Shown in pieces: positions 13,214 through 24,157 of a stretch of DNA of 64,000 nt (positions are counted from its first letter, which is position 1; each line of letters starts with the position of its first letter). The DNA lies in contig NC_092019.1 of the NCBI RefSeq assembly GCF_042242105.1, forward strand, positions 22,372,828 through 22,436,827, in the 5' to 3' direction. This DNA is from Pempheris klunzingeri (taxonomy: Eukaryota > Chordata > Actinopteri > Acropomatiformes > Pempheridae). The position numbers were made by a program, and so were the translations under genes. Below the pieces are notes generated by a model, which saw only the letters and a list, made by a program, of their open reading frames with translations, searched no databases and was not told where the DNA came from.

Positions 13214-13666
13214 TGTGTGAACATGTTCACATAATGTCCCGTTGGTTATCACTAAAATCACATCTCAGATCATTTTTCCATACATTAGATCTATGATGGG
13301 CTAACAGAGCACAGTACAGAGATTTTTCCTGTCAACAGTGTGGAGCTCTCAGAATCTGAAACGCTGTTTTGACCCAAGTGTGGACTTTACTGATGGTCAT
13401 AAGCACAAAATTACAGTAGATCAAATGTAAATGTAGGAATGAGGATGAGAAGTCTCGGTATGAAAACAGTAGTGAAAGCTGTTGTGATGAATGCACTGTG
13501 AGACAGAGAGTGTGGGTCAATTGCCATTTCACTTTCCTGTGTTTGGTTTCATGCTCCATGGGGCATCCCCAACAAACCAGTCTATGTTCTCCTGGATCAG
13601 TAAATGTCACTGACTTTCTCCTACCTTCTCTCCTACCTTCTCTCTGTCAAGCACACACATACAACC

Positions 13667-13697
<31 letters not shown>

Positions 13698-13702
13698 ACA
13701 CG
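13667..13702 (+). repeat. poly-C plus (CA)n microsatellite
   Basis: A run of about 17 C followed directly by about nine CA dinucleotides. The overlapping short frames on both strands owe their proline- and cysteine-rich composition to this simple sequence. Confidence 0.9.
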
Positions 13703-14336
13703 CACACTTACATGTGCTTACATGAAAACTAGGTGGGCTGGATGTGGGTTGCTGGGTGCTGTCCCCACTCAAACAAAGGGAACATGCAGTTCCCTGTTGT
13801 CCCCTGTGTGTCTCATCTGTAATAGATACAAGTTTGATGAAAGCACAGTTCCACATAATCTCCCATCATTGGCCCAACACCTTTGCATATGAATAGAGAC
13901 CAAGCTAATCTCTGATTATGTTTAGATTTGATCAAAGTTAATAGAAAAGTTGAGAGTCGTGTCAAATTTCCACTGAGCCCAGTGAGAACATCCATCCAAC
14001 ATGGCACTCTGCTTAGTCCTATTGTTACTTCCTTTCTTAATGTTACTTCACATTGATGTTTCATCCTCACTGTGCCCCAACCGATACAGGACTTTTGAGG
14101 CAGATGACGATATTTCATCTTCAAAAATCCAGTCATGATTTTTAAAGTAAACACATACACAAGCACATTGCTTTACTTCAAGTCAGCTTTGCAAAAACAA
14201 GAGCAAACACAATCTTCGTTACTTCATTTCTTGATGTTACTTCATATTGATGCTTCGTCTTCACCGTGCAGAATGATGTTTGACACTTGAAGGCTGTTTT
14301 CTCATTTACCAGCTGAAGGGAGAAAGCCTGTTGAAG

Positions 14337-15696
14337 GCCTACACCAGGGGTGTCCAAAGTCCGGCCCGCGGGCCAAATGCGGCCCGTGTTCAAATTTCCT
14401 GCGGCTTCTGTCATAAAATCAATAATATGCGGCCGCCAGCACTGTTGACCACAGTATAAAATACAGTGTACAAAAAACTATTTATTTTACCAGAAGATGG
14501 CAACCGACCTGTGGCCACACTCTCGCCGCGGGAAACTTTGACCCTCGTCACAAGGGTCAAAGGGCATGAGAGCAAAATGGAGACTGTAAATAAAAAAAGG
14601 AAAGTTGACAGCGAGGGCCGCCGCTTTCAAGACAAATGGAAATGGAGTATTTTTTCACCGAAATACGAAACAACTGTGTCTGCCTAATTTGCCATGAGAC
14701 TGTGGCTGTTTTCAAGGAGTTCAACATCAAGAGGCACTACCAGATGAAACACGCTAACTACGACAAGCTAACCGGGAAGGAACGTGGCGCAAAATTGAAG
14801 CAACTGGAAGCTGCTTCGACGGCACAGCAGTGCTTTTTTACAAGAGCCTGTGAATCGAATGAAAATGCCACAAAGGCAAGTTATGAGGTGGCAACGCTGA
14901 TTGCCAAGCACTGCAAACCCTTTACTGAGGGTGAATTCATCAAGACTGCATGATGAAAATTGTGGAGAAAATTTGTCCTGAGAAAAGGCAGTCGTTTGGT
15001 AATGTTTGCCTGGCCCGTAACACTGTGGTACGGAGAATTGAAGATGTTTCATCTGACATTAAATCTGACATTTGATTTGAGTCTAAAATTGAAATAATGA
15101 AAAACACTGCCTTTCTCCTTTTTGATCACGAGTAATACAGGGATTCATATACCCCTCAATGTTTTGTACTATTGTATAATATAACTGTTAGTAGGATAAC
15201 GTTACTTTTAAACCGACAATTCAGTAAGAAAACAGTCTTCAGAGCGTCATGTGATGATGCTCTGAGGAAGACGGATGCAGTCGAAACATGTCGACAAAGT
15301 AAAGCCATGCTTTCTTACTTAATTGTCGGTTTCAAAGTAACGTTATCAAATGAACATTATCCAATTGTAACTGTTAGTGTTATTTTCCTGTTCACATGTT
15401 TGAATTTAGAAGTTCATAGTGAGCATTTCATAGTGAATAATATGTAATGTTTTACCTTTTTTATGTGGTCTTCAAATATGAAAGGCAGAGTGATTTTGGT
15501 AAAACTTTAGATTTGTTTTCTGTGTTAAGACATGAAAAGTATGCCATTTGCAATAAAAAAAATTTCATGAAATATTTCATTTGCATTTAATGTTGATGGT
15601 TCAAAAAATGTCAGGCTGAATGGTTGGCCCCCCACGCATTTTCACCTCCCAAATATGGCCCTCTTTGCAAAAAGTTTGGACACCCCTGGCCCACAC
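14337..15696 (+). mobile_element. hAT (SPIN/Charlie-like) transposon with target duplication
   Basis: The element runs from 14345 to 15688 with terminal inverted repeats CAGGGGTGTCCAAA. It is flanked by an 8-bp target duplication, gcctacac at left and gcccacac at right, differing at one base; 8 bp is the hAT hallmark. Inside, a frame at 14636-14953 encodes the start of a GTF2IRD2/ZBED-like transposase with a BED-type zinc finger (CLICHETVAVF, then IKRHYQMKH). The preceding residues (KRKVDSEGRRFQDKW) sit in another frame, so there is a frameshift near 14,640. A stop follows at 14951, and similar wording resumes shortly after (EKICPEKRQ, then RIEDVSSDIK). The catalytic domain and the C-terminal dimerisation region are absent. 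It is a deleted, non-autonomous copy. Confidence 0.9.
15195..15347. repeat. foldback segment nested in the hAT element
   Basis: About 37 bp at each end (from gataacgttac at left, its complement ending gtaacgttatc at right) pair with only a few mismatches, enclosing about 80 bp that itself has short internal complementarity (cagagcgtcatgtgatgatg, then ctctg). It interrupts the 3' part of the hAT element. It could be a small foldback or MITE-type insertion younger than the hAT copy. Confidence 0.75.
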
Positions 15697-17010
15697 ATAC
15701 GACTGTGATGCTGTGAAATAACAACTAGTTTGGGAGCCAATTGTGTATGCCGGTATGCCACTTATACAAGTGGGATGTAGAAACTTGAAACTTTCAGTTC
15801 ACAAACACTGACTAATGGACTTTTCAGTGAAGCAGGAAACATCCTGTGGCTGTCGGTCATGTTGGAATAGATTGTAACTAGTTAACTGGACTTTGGAGAG
15901 CTAGAGTTACTAGTTAGAATCAGTTAGATCAGCGTACATTATCAAATAGAAGCCATTTTTAAAGATGAAACCAGTAAACCCACCACAGCCTTTCTGGCTT
16001 GCGAACCCTTATGATAAAGCAGTGTCTACATATCTATATATAGGTATTAGCATTTGCTCCACCTCAACCAGCTACTACAGTAAAATGCTGCTTACACCTG
16101 CTGCTTCAGTATTCTAGTTTAATAATGTCATTTATGATAAAATATCATTCACAGAGGCCATTTTTCTGTATTGTGAGTTTTACATTTGATTCCTTAAGTA
16201 CATTTTGCTGATAATACCTCTGCAATTTAACTTCAGTTAAAGTACCAATAACACAATGTGAAAAAAGATGACACACTGCAGTTTGTTATTCAGTCAGAGA
16301 CCACTGAGGGGAAACCAGACTGAGAAAGCTGATGAAGGGAGCTTAGCCTCTGCTTTCTCTATTTCCGGACCAACCTCACAAATATGTATGTTACTAAGTG
16401 ACTGTGCTTTGTTTACTAACCGTATTGTGAAATAATGTCTTACAGTTGGGATGCGTCACCCTGCCTGTGACACGTTCAGCAGCAAATGAGCAGCAATGAT
16501 TTCACAATCATGTAGCGAGTGAAGGTGAGGTAAGTGTGTTAGGTGTGCTGTGATAGCATAACAACAAGCACAGTCGTGATAGCATGCATCCCATCTGTTT
16601 ATTCTGATGAAACTGTGATTTGGATGTAAACAAGGTGTTATAACGAGACATAATTCATAAACTTTGTATGAATGAGGGAAACAAGATGTATTTATATGAA
16701 ACTCGTACTGAGAATTACTTTAACAGAGTTTCTAAAGAATGCTTCTTTAAGGATTTGTCATCAGACACCAGCAAACTGTGTGAAATGTGAAGCCGCTGCC
16801 TTCATTCAAGTTATATGAAGAGATTGTTCTGTTAGTGGCATCATGGGAATTCCCTGGGTTTTTGCAGGGTGGTTGTGAAGGGTTTCCTCCCCCACAAAAG
16901 GTGTTTTTCTTTCTCAACTCAAGCTTTTGCACCTATTTGGACTGAAAGTGACACGGATGGCTTCACTTTTCATCTGAGCTTCATAATTTTGACACCACAA
17001 ATCACTAGTT
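15697..17010. other. intergenic between hAT element and apom end
   Basis: The part around 16,040-16,260 resembles the common teleost repeat seen elsewhere in the window. No coding exon could be supported. A short frame at 16747-16932 on the minus strand has no splice partner and no family resemblance. Confidence 0.4.
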
Positions 17011-17016
17011 TTTATT
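17011..17016 (-). terminator. polyadenylation signal, apom
   Basis: AATAAA on the minus strand, 18 bases beyond the TGA that closes the last apom reading frame. Its position supports the exon at 17174-17035 as the terminal exon of apom. Confidence 0.6.
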
Positions 17017-17034
17017 GCAGTTTGTTTGTCTATT

Positions 17035-20000
17035 TCAAAAGATGAATGAAATTATACATTTCCTGATGGAAAGCCTTGTCTGTTTGTATTTTTGCTTTAC
17101 TTTGTTTTTTTTTTTTTTGCTTTTGCTTTGTTTTGCAGTAATCCACCCAGGACATCCACGGCTCCAGCAACATCCTGAAAATGTGTAAAACCAAGAGCTT
17201 GTGATTTCAATCAGCAAGGACAGACCAAGAATGAAAAATCATGAAAATAAAATGTAATATTCATGCTTACCTCAGAGTTAGTATTTAGGTGCAAAACTCT
17301 ATAAATGCAGACATAATTGTTAGATTCATAAAGAAACATATCAAGATTCAGAAGTATCACCCCCACCCCCCCCAAAAAAAGTGTAAATGACAAACCTTTC
17401 TCGTGAGGTAGTCTGAGGCTTGCCAACATGTTGTGACAAGCTGAGTTTTTCAGAAACGATTTCACCACCTCAGGGTCAATGTCACTGTGGCGAGCTACAG
17501 TGAAAGGCAATCAACAGTAAAAAAGATGGTTTCAGCAGTCACATTTGAGTGAATCTTTCTGGGATTGGTTGTTATTTATGCTGTGTAGCTAAATAAAACC
17601 AAGAATCCAGTTTTTCTCTTTCTATTTTTCCATTTCTTGGACTTTGCTGCAGTCAGCAGCGGCTCAGCAGGTTAAAGGTAAAAAGCTGAACATTGGATTT
17701 TAGGCCTCGCCATAGTAATGACTCATCTGGTCAAATACTGATGTAAGACAGGATGCAACAGATGCAGCTACATTAACTACATGGCTGAGGCAGGAGAGCT
17801 GAATTTAAAATAGCAAGATAATGTATTGTCTATTTCAATATACTGTAAATATTCCAAGTAAAGAACAGGCAGACACAAGTGAACAAAGGCTGTAAATAGT
17901 CCATATTTTTCTATCTAATGTGGGTTATGATTATGAAAGTTCTTGATCAACCAAAACCAAAAAGTTTTAACAAATTTTTTTTCAGTTTACTTCTTCCTTA
18001 GTTACTGCTCTCTGCCTTTGTGGGCACAGTACAAAACACAGATTATGCAGGACAGGCTGTTTGCAGATATTTTATGGGAACTTGGGCTGAAATGAGGATT
18101 GCTTTGGGTGAACTATTCCTTTAAGATGGCTTACCATACAGCATGAATCTGTTGAGGGAGTCCTCAGTGCCAGTCTCGTTTAGAGGCGGCTCTATTTCCT
18201 GGAAAATGATGCACTCTGAGCAGTTGGCCCACTTGCCGTTCCAGAGCAAGTTCCTTCTCTTGGACCTTCCTGGATTAAAACACCAGTAAAGCAGCAACCG
18301 TACTGATCAGTGAGTCACACAGGACGAGGTAAACATAGCTCACTATACTCCCAAAAGGCTACAAAGATCATCACTAACGGAAGTGTCTTTGTGTTAAGGC
18401 TGCTTTCTATTAGTTGATCAGTAGACTGTGATGGTCCTGGACTGGTCCGGGCTGCATTACCTACTGGGCGAAGCGCACAGCTCCACGTTTCTGATCGTTC
18501 ATTGAACATGTATGCACCACAGAAGCACAGTATCAGCTGATATAAAGGATACCTCCAGTATTTTTAAACCTGGGCCCTATTTTTACATATTTGTTTTACT
18601 AATTTTGTTTTGGAAATGGTCTCGCAGACTGCCTGAGCCAGCTGCTGTGAACAGGCAGCTAATGGGTTTAATGGCTGCAATGTAGTCCTACAGGGGTATT
18701 GTAGTGTCTGATATGTGCCTTTAGTGAGTATAAATATGAATGTGGTGTTTGGTATGTGCCTTTAGGGCATATGATGTAGCAGTGGTCAGTGTTTCTCTGT
18801 TTTGGATCTGTGATCAATTACCTGGAGACGAGAGGCTGGGAATTGCTTGACCTGGCCAGGGGAGATCTGACCTTTGCTCCCCCTTACTAGATACTGGGGG
18901 ATGGTGTCCTTCTAATATATCCTTGTACCCCTAAAACAAAGACTAGACCTGTCATATGGATGAAAACCAGATGTTGGGATGTATGGTCAAGGGGGTATAA
19001 AGAAGTGACCAGAGAGGTGGCTCGAGGAAGACGAGGACAGAGAGACAGCAGATTCGGCCGGGGTTTACGCTGTCTGTTCCTACAATTGGCTGAACGTTTT
19101 CCCAGGCCTCCATGGTGCCTGTTAGACAACTGACCTTTTTGCAATAAACCTATTTTATTCACTAAGTCGTTGTCAGCGGAAGTTTCCTTTCATCAACTGC
19201 ATATCATCATCATCAGAGAAGATACGACAGTATTGTGCCTGATCAAAGTATTTCCAGTAAAAGTGTTTGTTTTTGCCACTGACTGCCTCAGATTGTTATC
19301 CAACGTGTCTGACAACATTAGGGAAAGGACCACTACAGTGAGAGACCTGTAAGATCCTTTTTGTTTAACCAGAGACAGCCGTTGTATTGTGCTATTCAAA
19401 CCCACCAGGCTCCACTCACAACAACAGTAATTTTACCTTGCGGAACACAGGAATTGCTGGTCTACTGATGCCTCGATTAATTAGTTTATTTGTGTTATTG
19501 TGTGATCAGTCAATCAAAATACTTTATGAATCCCCGAGGGGAAATTCCGTTTACAGTGGGGGAGAAAGTGGGGAGGAAAACAAGAGGAGAGAGAAGGGAG
19601 GAGATACACACGTATTTTGTTTGATCTGAACTAACCCTTTAAAATACCAAAGTGACACAATAACACAAACAAACTAACAAGGCAGTGGTAACCCAGCAAC
19701 TTCCATAAAATTGTTTACATGGAACAGTCTGTAGTGTACTGTTCCCGTGTGTCAGTGCGAGGAAAATGATTTTTCATGATTTTTTGCACAACCTTTTTCC
19801 TCACACTAATATCTACTTGCCCTATGTGAGACAATGTGAGTATAGACACGTTAGACTTGACAAGTTTGGAACTGAATAGATTTAGTGTTTTTGTTAATTG
19901 ATTTTATTCAGGGGTATACATTTTAAAGCTGAAAATCCATTCAGGCTCAGGGGGTTTCCAATCGTGCTCCGAATAAAATTTTAGAAAATGTTTTGATGTG

Positions 20001-20109
20001 TTATTTTAAGTTATTTTTCTTTAATTTTAACACTTGTACAAAATTCCCATCTGCAGTGTCTCTTAAAAAGACAAAATTGGCTTTGGGCCTCAGAAACCCA
20101 TACCAATTG

Positions 20110-20146
<37 letters not shown>

Positions 20147-22288
20147 CTGAGCATCAGTGAAAACAGATGGTGCTGTAGTTACCTTCCAGTTCCAAATCAT
20201 CCCTCTCGGGATGTATATGATAGGTCCAGGTTTTTTTCAAGCAGTTATCTCCTCTGAAAAAACATTTTAAACATAAATACACATTTAGTATGAAGCGGTG
20301 TTATATTTCATCATATGACATCATAACATAGATGTGACTTTCATTTTTGAAACATGCATTCGCACATTTTCACTTCCCAGATGCCACTTCCCTAATTCTG
20401 GTGTCTATTTATGATCTTGGGTTTTCTTGGTTCTATTGTTTCTCGTGATAGTGCCAGCACTTTCATACATGTATATGGGCTTATGAGCTATAATCGACTT
20501 TGATGCTGTAAGCGGTGGAAAGTAACTAAGTACTCTAACTTAGTAAAGTCCAGAAGGAAATACTGTACCTTTTACTCCAATTAATTTGATAGGTGTGGTT
20601 ATTTGTTACTTTCCACATTAAGATTTTACTTGTGTGATAAATGTATGATAAGCTAATAAAATATAATACATTGTTCAAGATTAAAACAGTGGTTCCAACC
20701 TTTTTGGCTTGTGCACCCCCTCACAAGAAAGTCTGTAAGTTTATTTGTGAGCGATTTTCCCTCAGATGTTTTTTTAAATCACTATTCAAGTTAGATTCCA
20801 CCAAAAAGGAGAGGCCAGGTTTTTCCTTTCCTACCCTAGTAATAAGATAAGATAAGACAAACCTTTATTCATCCCACATTGGGGAAATTTGCAAATTTGC
20901 AGCAGCAAAGAACAACAGTGTAGAGATATGTTAAACAACAGATGCTTATGCAAGTAGAATATGATATAAATAGAATAAAAAAGCTATGCAGTAGTGACTC
21001 CTGTGAGCCACTGGACTATACGGACTACTGTAGACTAAACCAGTGAAAACTAGCTGCAGCTCGAGCAGCTCGAGCAGCTAGCTAAAAAAGCTTTACTCTT
21101 GTTTAAATGGGATTTTAGATGCAAGTCTTTTGCTTGTAATGGAGTATTTTACATAATGGGACTGGTACTTTCACATACTTAAAGAATACTAGTGCTTCTT
21201 TCACCACTGGATATTGTTGGTGCATAGAATTATGATCCAGTCCAGACTTGCATATGACGTTAATTTGAGTTCAAAAAGTCCCACAAAATGTAAGTTATAC
21301 AATTTTTTTTATTAAAGCAAACTACCTCTGAAAATGGCTAAACATTAATAATAAAAAAATAATAAAAATATACTTCACTGTATTGACTTATTCAAACACG
21401 TATGTAGTAATTCACCTAACAGTGTATTTCAGGTCAACTATCACCATGAATGCCACGTCAAAACCTAATTTCTAGAGAAAATAGCTTCATATTTTGGTGT
21501 ATTATAATATTCTTGCTACATCTCATATTGGTTCTGGAAAATTGGGTTTTATTCCCTATAAGGTAGTATGTGTGTGTGTATTCGCAAGCGTGTACTTGCT
21601 GCCTTACACGCGCATATGCCCAGTCAGCAGCAGTGTGTCATTGGATGTCTCCTCCATGGTGAACAAAACGTTGTCCACTGCTGTGAACTGCTGGATGTCA
21701 GCCTCTCTGTGACTGACTGCTGCTTTAAAGTACCATTTCCCCAGATACTAGAACACATAGACACATAGAGGTGGCAAAACAGTGTGGGGTAGCATCGGCG
21801 GCACAGACACTGAACTATTTTAAGATATAAACCCACAGGTTGCGGCAAAGACCCCCTCTGGAAAGAACAGAGGGAGTGGAAAGTGTGTCTGTGTAGCCTA
21901 GATATGTCAGTAAACGTCTGTATCTGCAATCAGTGTGAAATGTCAGTGCATTATTTACTCACTAGATGCACTTAATCAGGTATGTATTTGGACTAACATT
22001 AAAACTAGCTCAAGTGCATGTATCACAAAGTACAACATTTGTCAAATCATTCAGCTTCCCTGCAGGCCATCCAAAGCAGAGTGCAGGTGCAGAAGTGATT
22101 ATTACTCTGTCATCCTAGGTTATAGTATGTGAGCACCTTTTGCAGTCTGTTAAAACAGGAAATCTGTTTCTCACCTGCTGATGGTCGACAGCGCTGACCG
22201 ACAACAGCTCAGGAACCGTGCAGGGAACTATGGCCTGATACAGCAAACCGTATAAATAGATAAAATATGACAACATCTGATCCAACAT
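17035..22288 (-). CDS. apom: apolipoprotein M (lipocalin)
   Basis: Minus-strand exons 22288-22175, 21747-21608, 20253-20183, 18269-18135, 17494-17396 and 17174-17035 join in phase. ApoM is a secreted HDL-bound lipocalin that carries sphingosine-1-phosphate. The N-terminus (MLDQMLSYFIYLYGLLYQAI) resembles the uncleaved signal anchor of ApoM. The lipocalin G-x-W motif is LGKWYF near residues 40-45. Later blocks match ApoM: DNCLKKTWTYH, then LNETGTEDSLNRFMLYARHS, then a conserved cysteine region. Through exon 5 the model gives 186 residues, close to the human 188. Exon 6 has a good acceptor and a nearby polyadenylation signal, but the spliced frame runs 45 residues through a lysine-rich A-tract. 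Another frame of the same exon reads LLEPWMSWVDYCK, more like the expected ApoM end, so the true C-terminus is unsettled. A solo LTR lies in intron 3. Confidence 0.88.
18700..19229 (+). mobile_element. solo LTR of an LTR retroelement
   Basis: A 530-bp unit beginning TG and ending CA, flanked by the 4-bp duplication GTAT (18696-18699 and 19230-19233). It holds a TATA-like gtataaag near 18996 and AATAAA at 19143-19148, in the order expected of U3, R and U5. No internal coding region is present, so it is a solo LTR left by recombination. The 4-bp duplication fits a retrovirus-like or Gypsy-like element; the family cannot be fixed from the LTR alone. The intact target duplication suggests a moderate to young age. 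It lies in an intron of apom. Confidence 0.75.
19495..19560 (+). repeat. LINE-tail-like fragment
   Basis: Contains atactttatgaatccccgag followed by gggaaattc, a phrase common at the 3' ends of fish retroposons. It is short and its family is not resolved. It lies in an intron of apom. Confidence 0.4.
20111..20145 (+). repeat. (TG)n microsatellite
   Basis: About 17 uninterrupted TG units within an apom intron, 38 bases from the donor of exon 3. Confidence 0.95.
20842..21174 (+). repeat. composite repeat, copy B
   Basis: The plus-strand partner of 12884-13213, with the same junction of a LINE-tail-like part and a second repeat. It differs by an extra local duplication of agctcgagc near 21,058-21,080. 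Just upstream (20,690-20,730) is a stretch reading tggttccaacctttttggct, a phrase seen in another common fish repeat. It lies in an intron of apom. Confidence 0.8.
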
Positions 22289-22289
22289 A

Positions 22290-23385
22290 ACTGCAAACGC
22301 AGAGCTGATACTTGACAATGATTCAAATCAAAATGTGCGTTAGTCCTCAGGGCACTGAACTTGTGTAATGTTCCACTTTAAAATAGTGTGGGTGTCAGTA
22401 AATTATTAACATGTTTGGCTGTAACTCCCTTGAAATTTCAAAGCTAAAATAATACCAATAAAGGGTTAAAAACGGGGCTTCCTTGTCCTTTAATGTAAAG
22501 ACTCAGCTTTGGGATAAACTTATTACACTTATAGTAAAATGAATCATTCTTTCACACGGTGAGCTTTAATCATGTTCCAAAATCTGCTCAAAGGAGAAAC
22601 TCACTTAAAAGCTTTTCCTTGTGAGGCCTACTGAGTCATCATCACGTAGGAGGTGGTGGTATCTATTTAAATTACTTCAGCATGGCTGTAGTGAATTATA
22701 GAAAGTTTCTTATTATTGACAAGTAAACCAACGCCCTCCAACCTCAAAAACCTGTTTCGAAAACATCTAAAAAACAGAGCATCGCTAACATGTTTGAGTT
22801 TGTGGTGCCCTGACTGACGGTGTCCCACACACTGTCTGTCAACATGTGTCTACTAAGAATCATTAACTATATAACTCTGACTTTTTGTCATCCTACACTG
22901 GTGTTTGTCTGTCTTCATCAGGATTTGAGAATCAGAACTGTTGACTTGACATGATTATTTTCTCACTTAGTCATTCAATCTTTTGCTCCTCCAGAAAAAG
23001 TGAAAAGAAAAAAGTGCTTATCACTATTTTTCACAGGCCAAGTTGACACTCCCAATGTGCTTATTTAGTCCCAAAGATATTCAGTTTAATTTTGTAGAAA
23101 ACAAGGGAAACCAGCAAATATTCACATTGAAGGATCTTCGCTACTTGAAACCAGGCCATTTTTGCCTATTTTGCTTAATCAGCAGTGATTAATCAGCAAT
23201 CAAAATATTCGCTGATTAATTTTGTTTTGATCGACTAACTGAATGATGGACTCATCGTTTCAGCTCTGTTATCGTGAGATAAACATGCAGAGATCAGGTT
23301 TTCGTCTCGCTCTCGATGGTGACGTACATTACAAACGCAGATCTCGCATGTGAAGTAAATGAGCAGGACAACAGACAGAGCAAGT
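22290..23385. other. spacer between apom and glrx3, with a common teleost repeat
   Basis: The first 600 bases show nothing codable. About 22,940-23,275 carries a repeat abundant in teleosts (cccaaagatattcagtttaa, then accagcaaatattcacatt, then a part reading gattaatcagcaatc). Related partial copies occur near 26,070-26,165, 44,920-45,115 and 63,515-63,735. It may hold the apom promoter at its left edge, but no core element is clear. Confidence 0.5.
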
Positions 23386-23390
23386 AATCC

Positions 23391-23396
23391 TTTATT
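23391..23396 (-). terminator. candidate polyadenylation signal, glrx3
   Basis: AATAAA on the minus strand about 760 bases beyond the glrx3 stop codon. It is the clearest signal downstream of the frame. No poly-A tract, the mark of a recent retrocopy, is visible next to it. Confidence 0.4.
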
Positions 23397-24157
23397 CTAT
23401 AGCAAAAATCAATGCATTTCAACGTTATTAAATGTCATGTATAAGTCCTAGTTGCATACCCGTTTTTGAATATGGGATTTGTTTAGTTGCCCAGGCAGTC
23501 TGCAATGTTACATCACACAGCTAGTTAATGGAGTATTACACAAACGCCAACAAAGCTTGTATTTTTAAATTGTTTAATTATGTTATTGAACAGAGCAACA
23601 GTAAGTGCAACATAGAATTAGCTCTAAGTATTTAAACCAGTGATTATTGGACAGAAGTAAAGACAATTTTTCTGAATTTCAGTGAAGACAGTGTGAACAG
23701 GACGGCAGACAATGAACCAGTGTGAGTCTATGAGTACTGGAAGGACAGATGTACCCAACAAAGCAGAATGTAGGTGATAATAACTAAAGCCGACTGTTGT
23801 CAGTATATTTTATCCCACAGTCAGACTAAATTAGGCCAAGAGCAGTGATTACTAGATTTCACTGCGAACTTTTCTCAAGATGTATTTTCAAGAAAAGCTA
23901 AACTTTCCATTAACATTCATGACATTTCAGAGTGAAAACCAGAGGTCACTTCTCATTGTTAACTAGTTTTGACTTTAACCAGAACATGAATTTGTCCAAA
24001 TGCTCCAATAATTTGGTTTGTAAGTGAACAATCTGATTATTAAATCTACTTTAAGTTCATACATTTTCTCTTGGATGTTACATCAGTGACAGAGGGCTGA
24101 TCCGGGCCTGTGCTTCAGCTTCTTTGTTCCCACTTCCTGGTGGCGAGAAAAATATAC

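Noticed and set aside
13498-13856. Overlapping frames on both strands around the poly-C/(CA)n tract
   Set aside because: Composition comes from simple sequence.
14027-14271. Two similar 50-base stretches about 190 bases apart (cttgatgttacttcatattg type)
   Set aside because: A short imperfect local duplication next to the hAT element, with no sign of function or of element ends.
15172-15447. 91-codon plus-strand frame in the hAT element
   Set aside because: It runs through the foldback segment; no protein family is visible.
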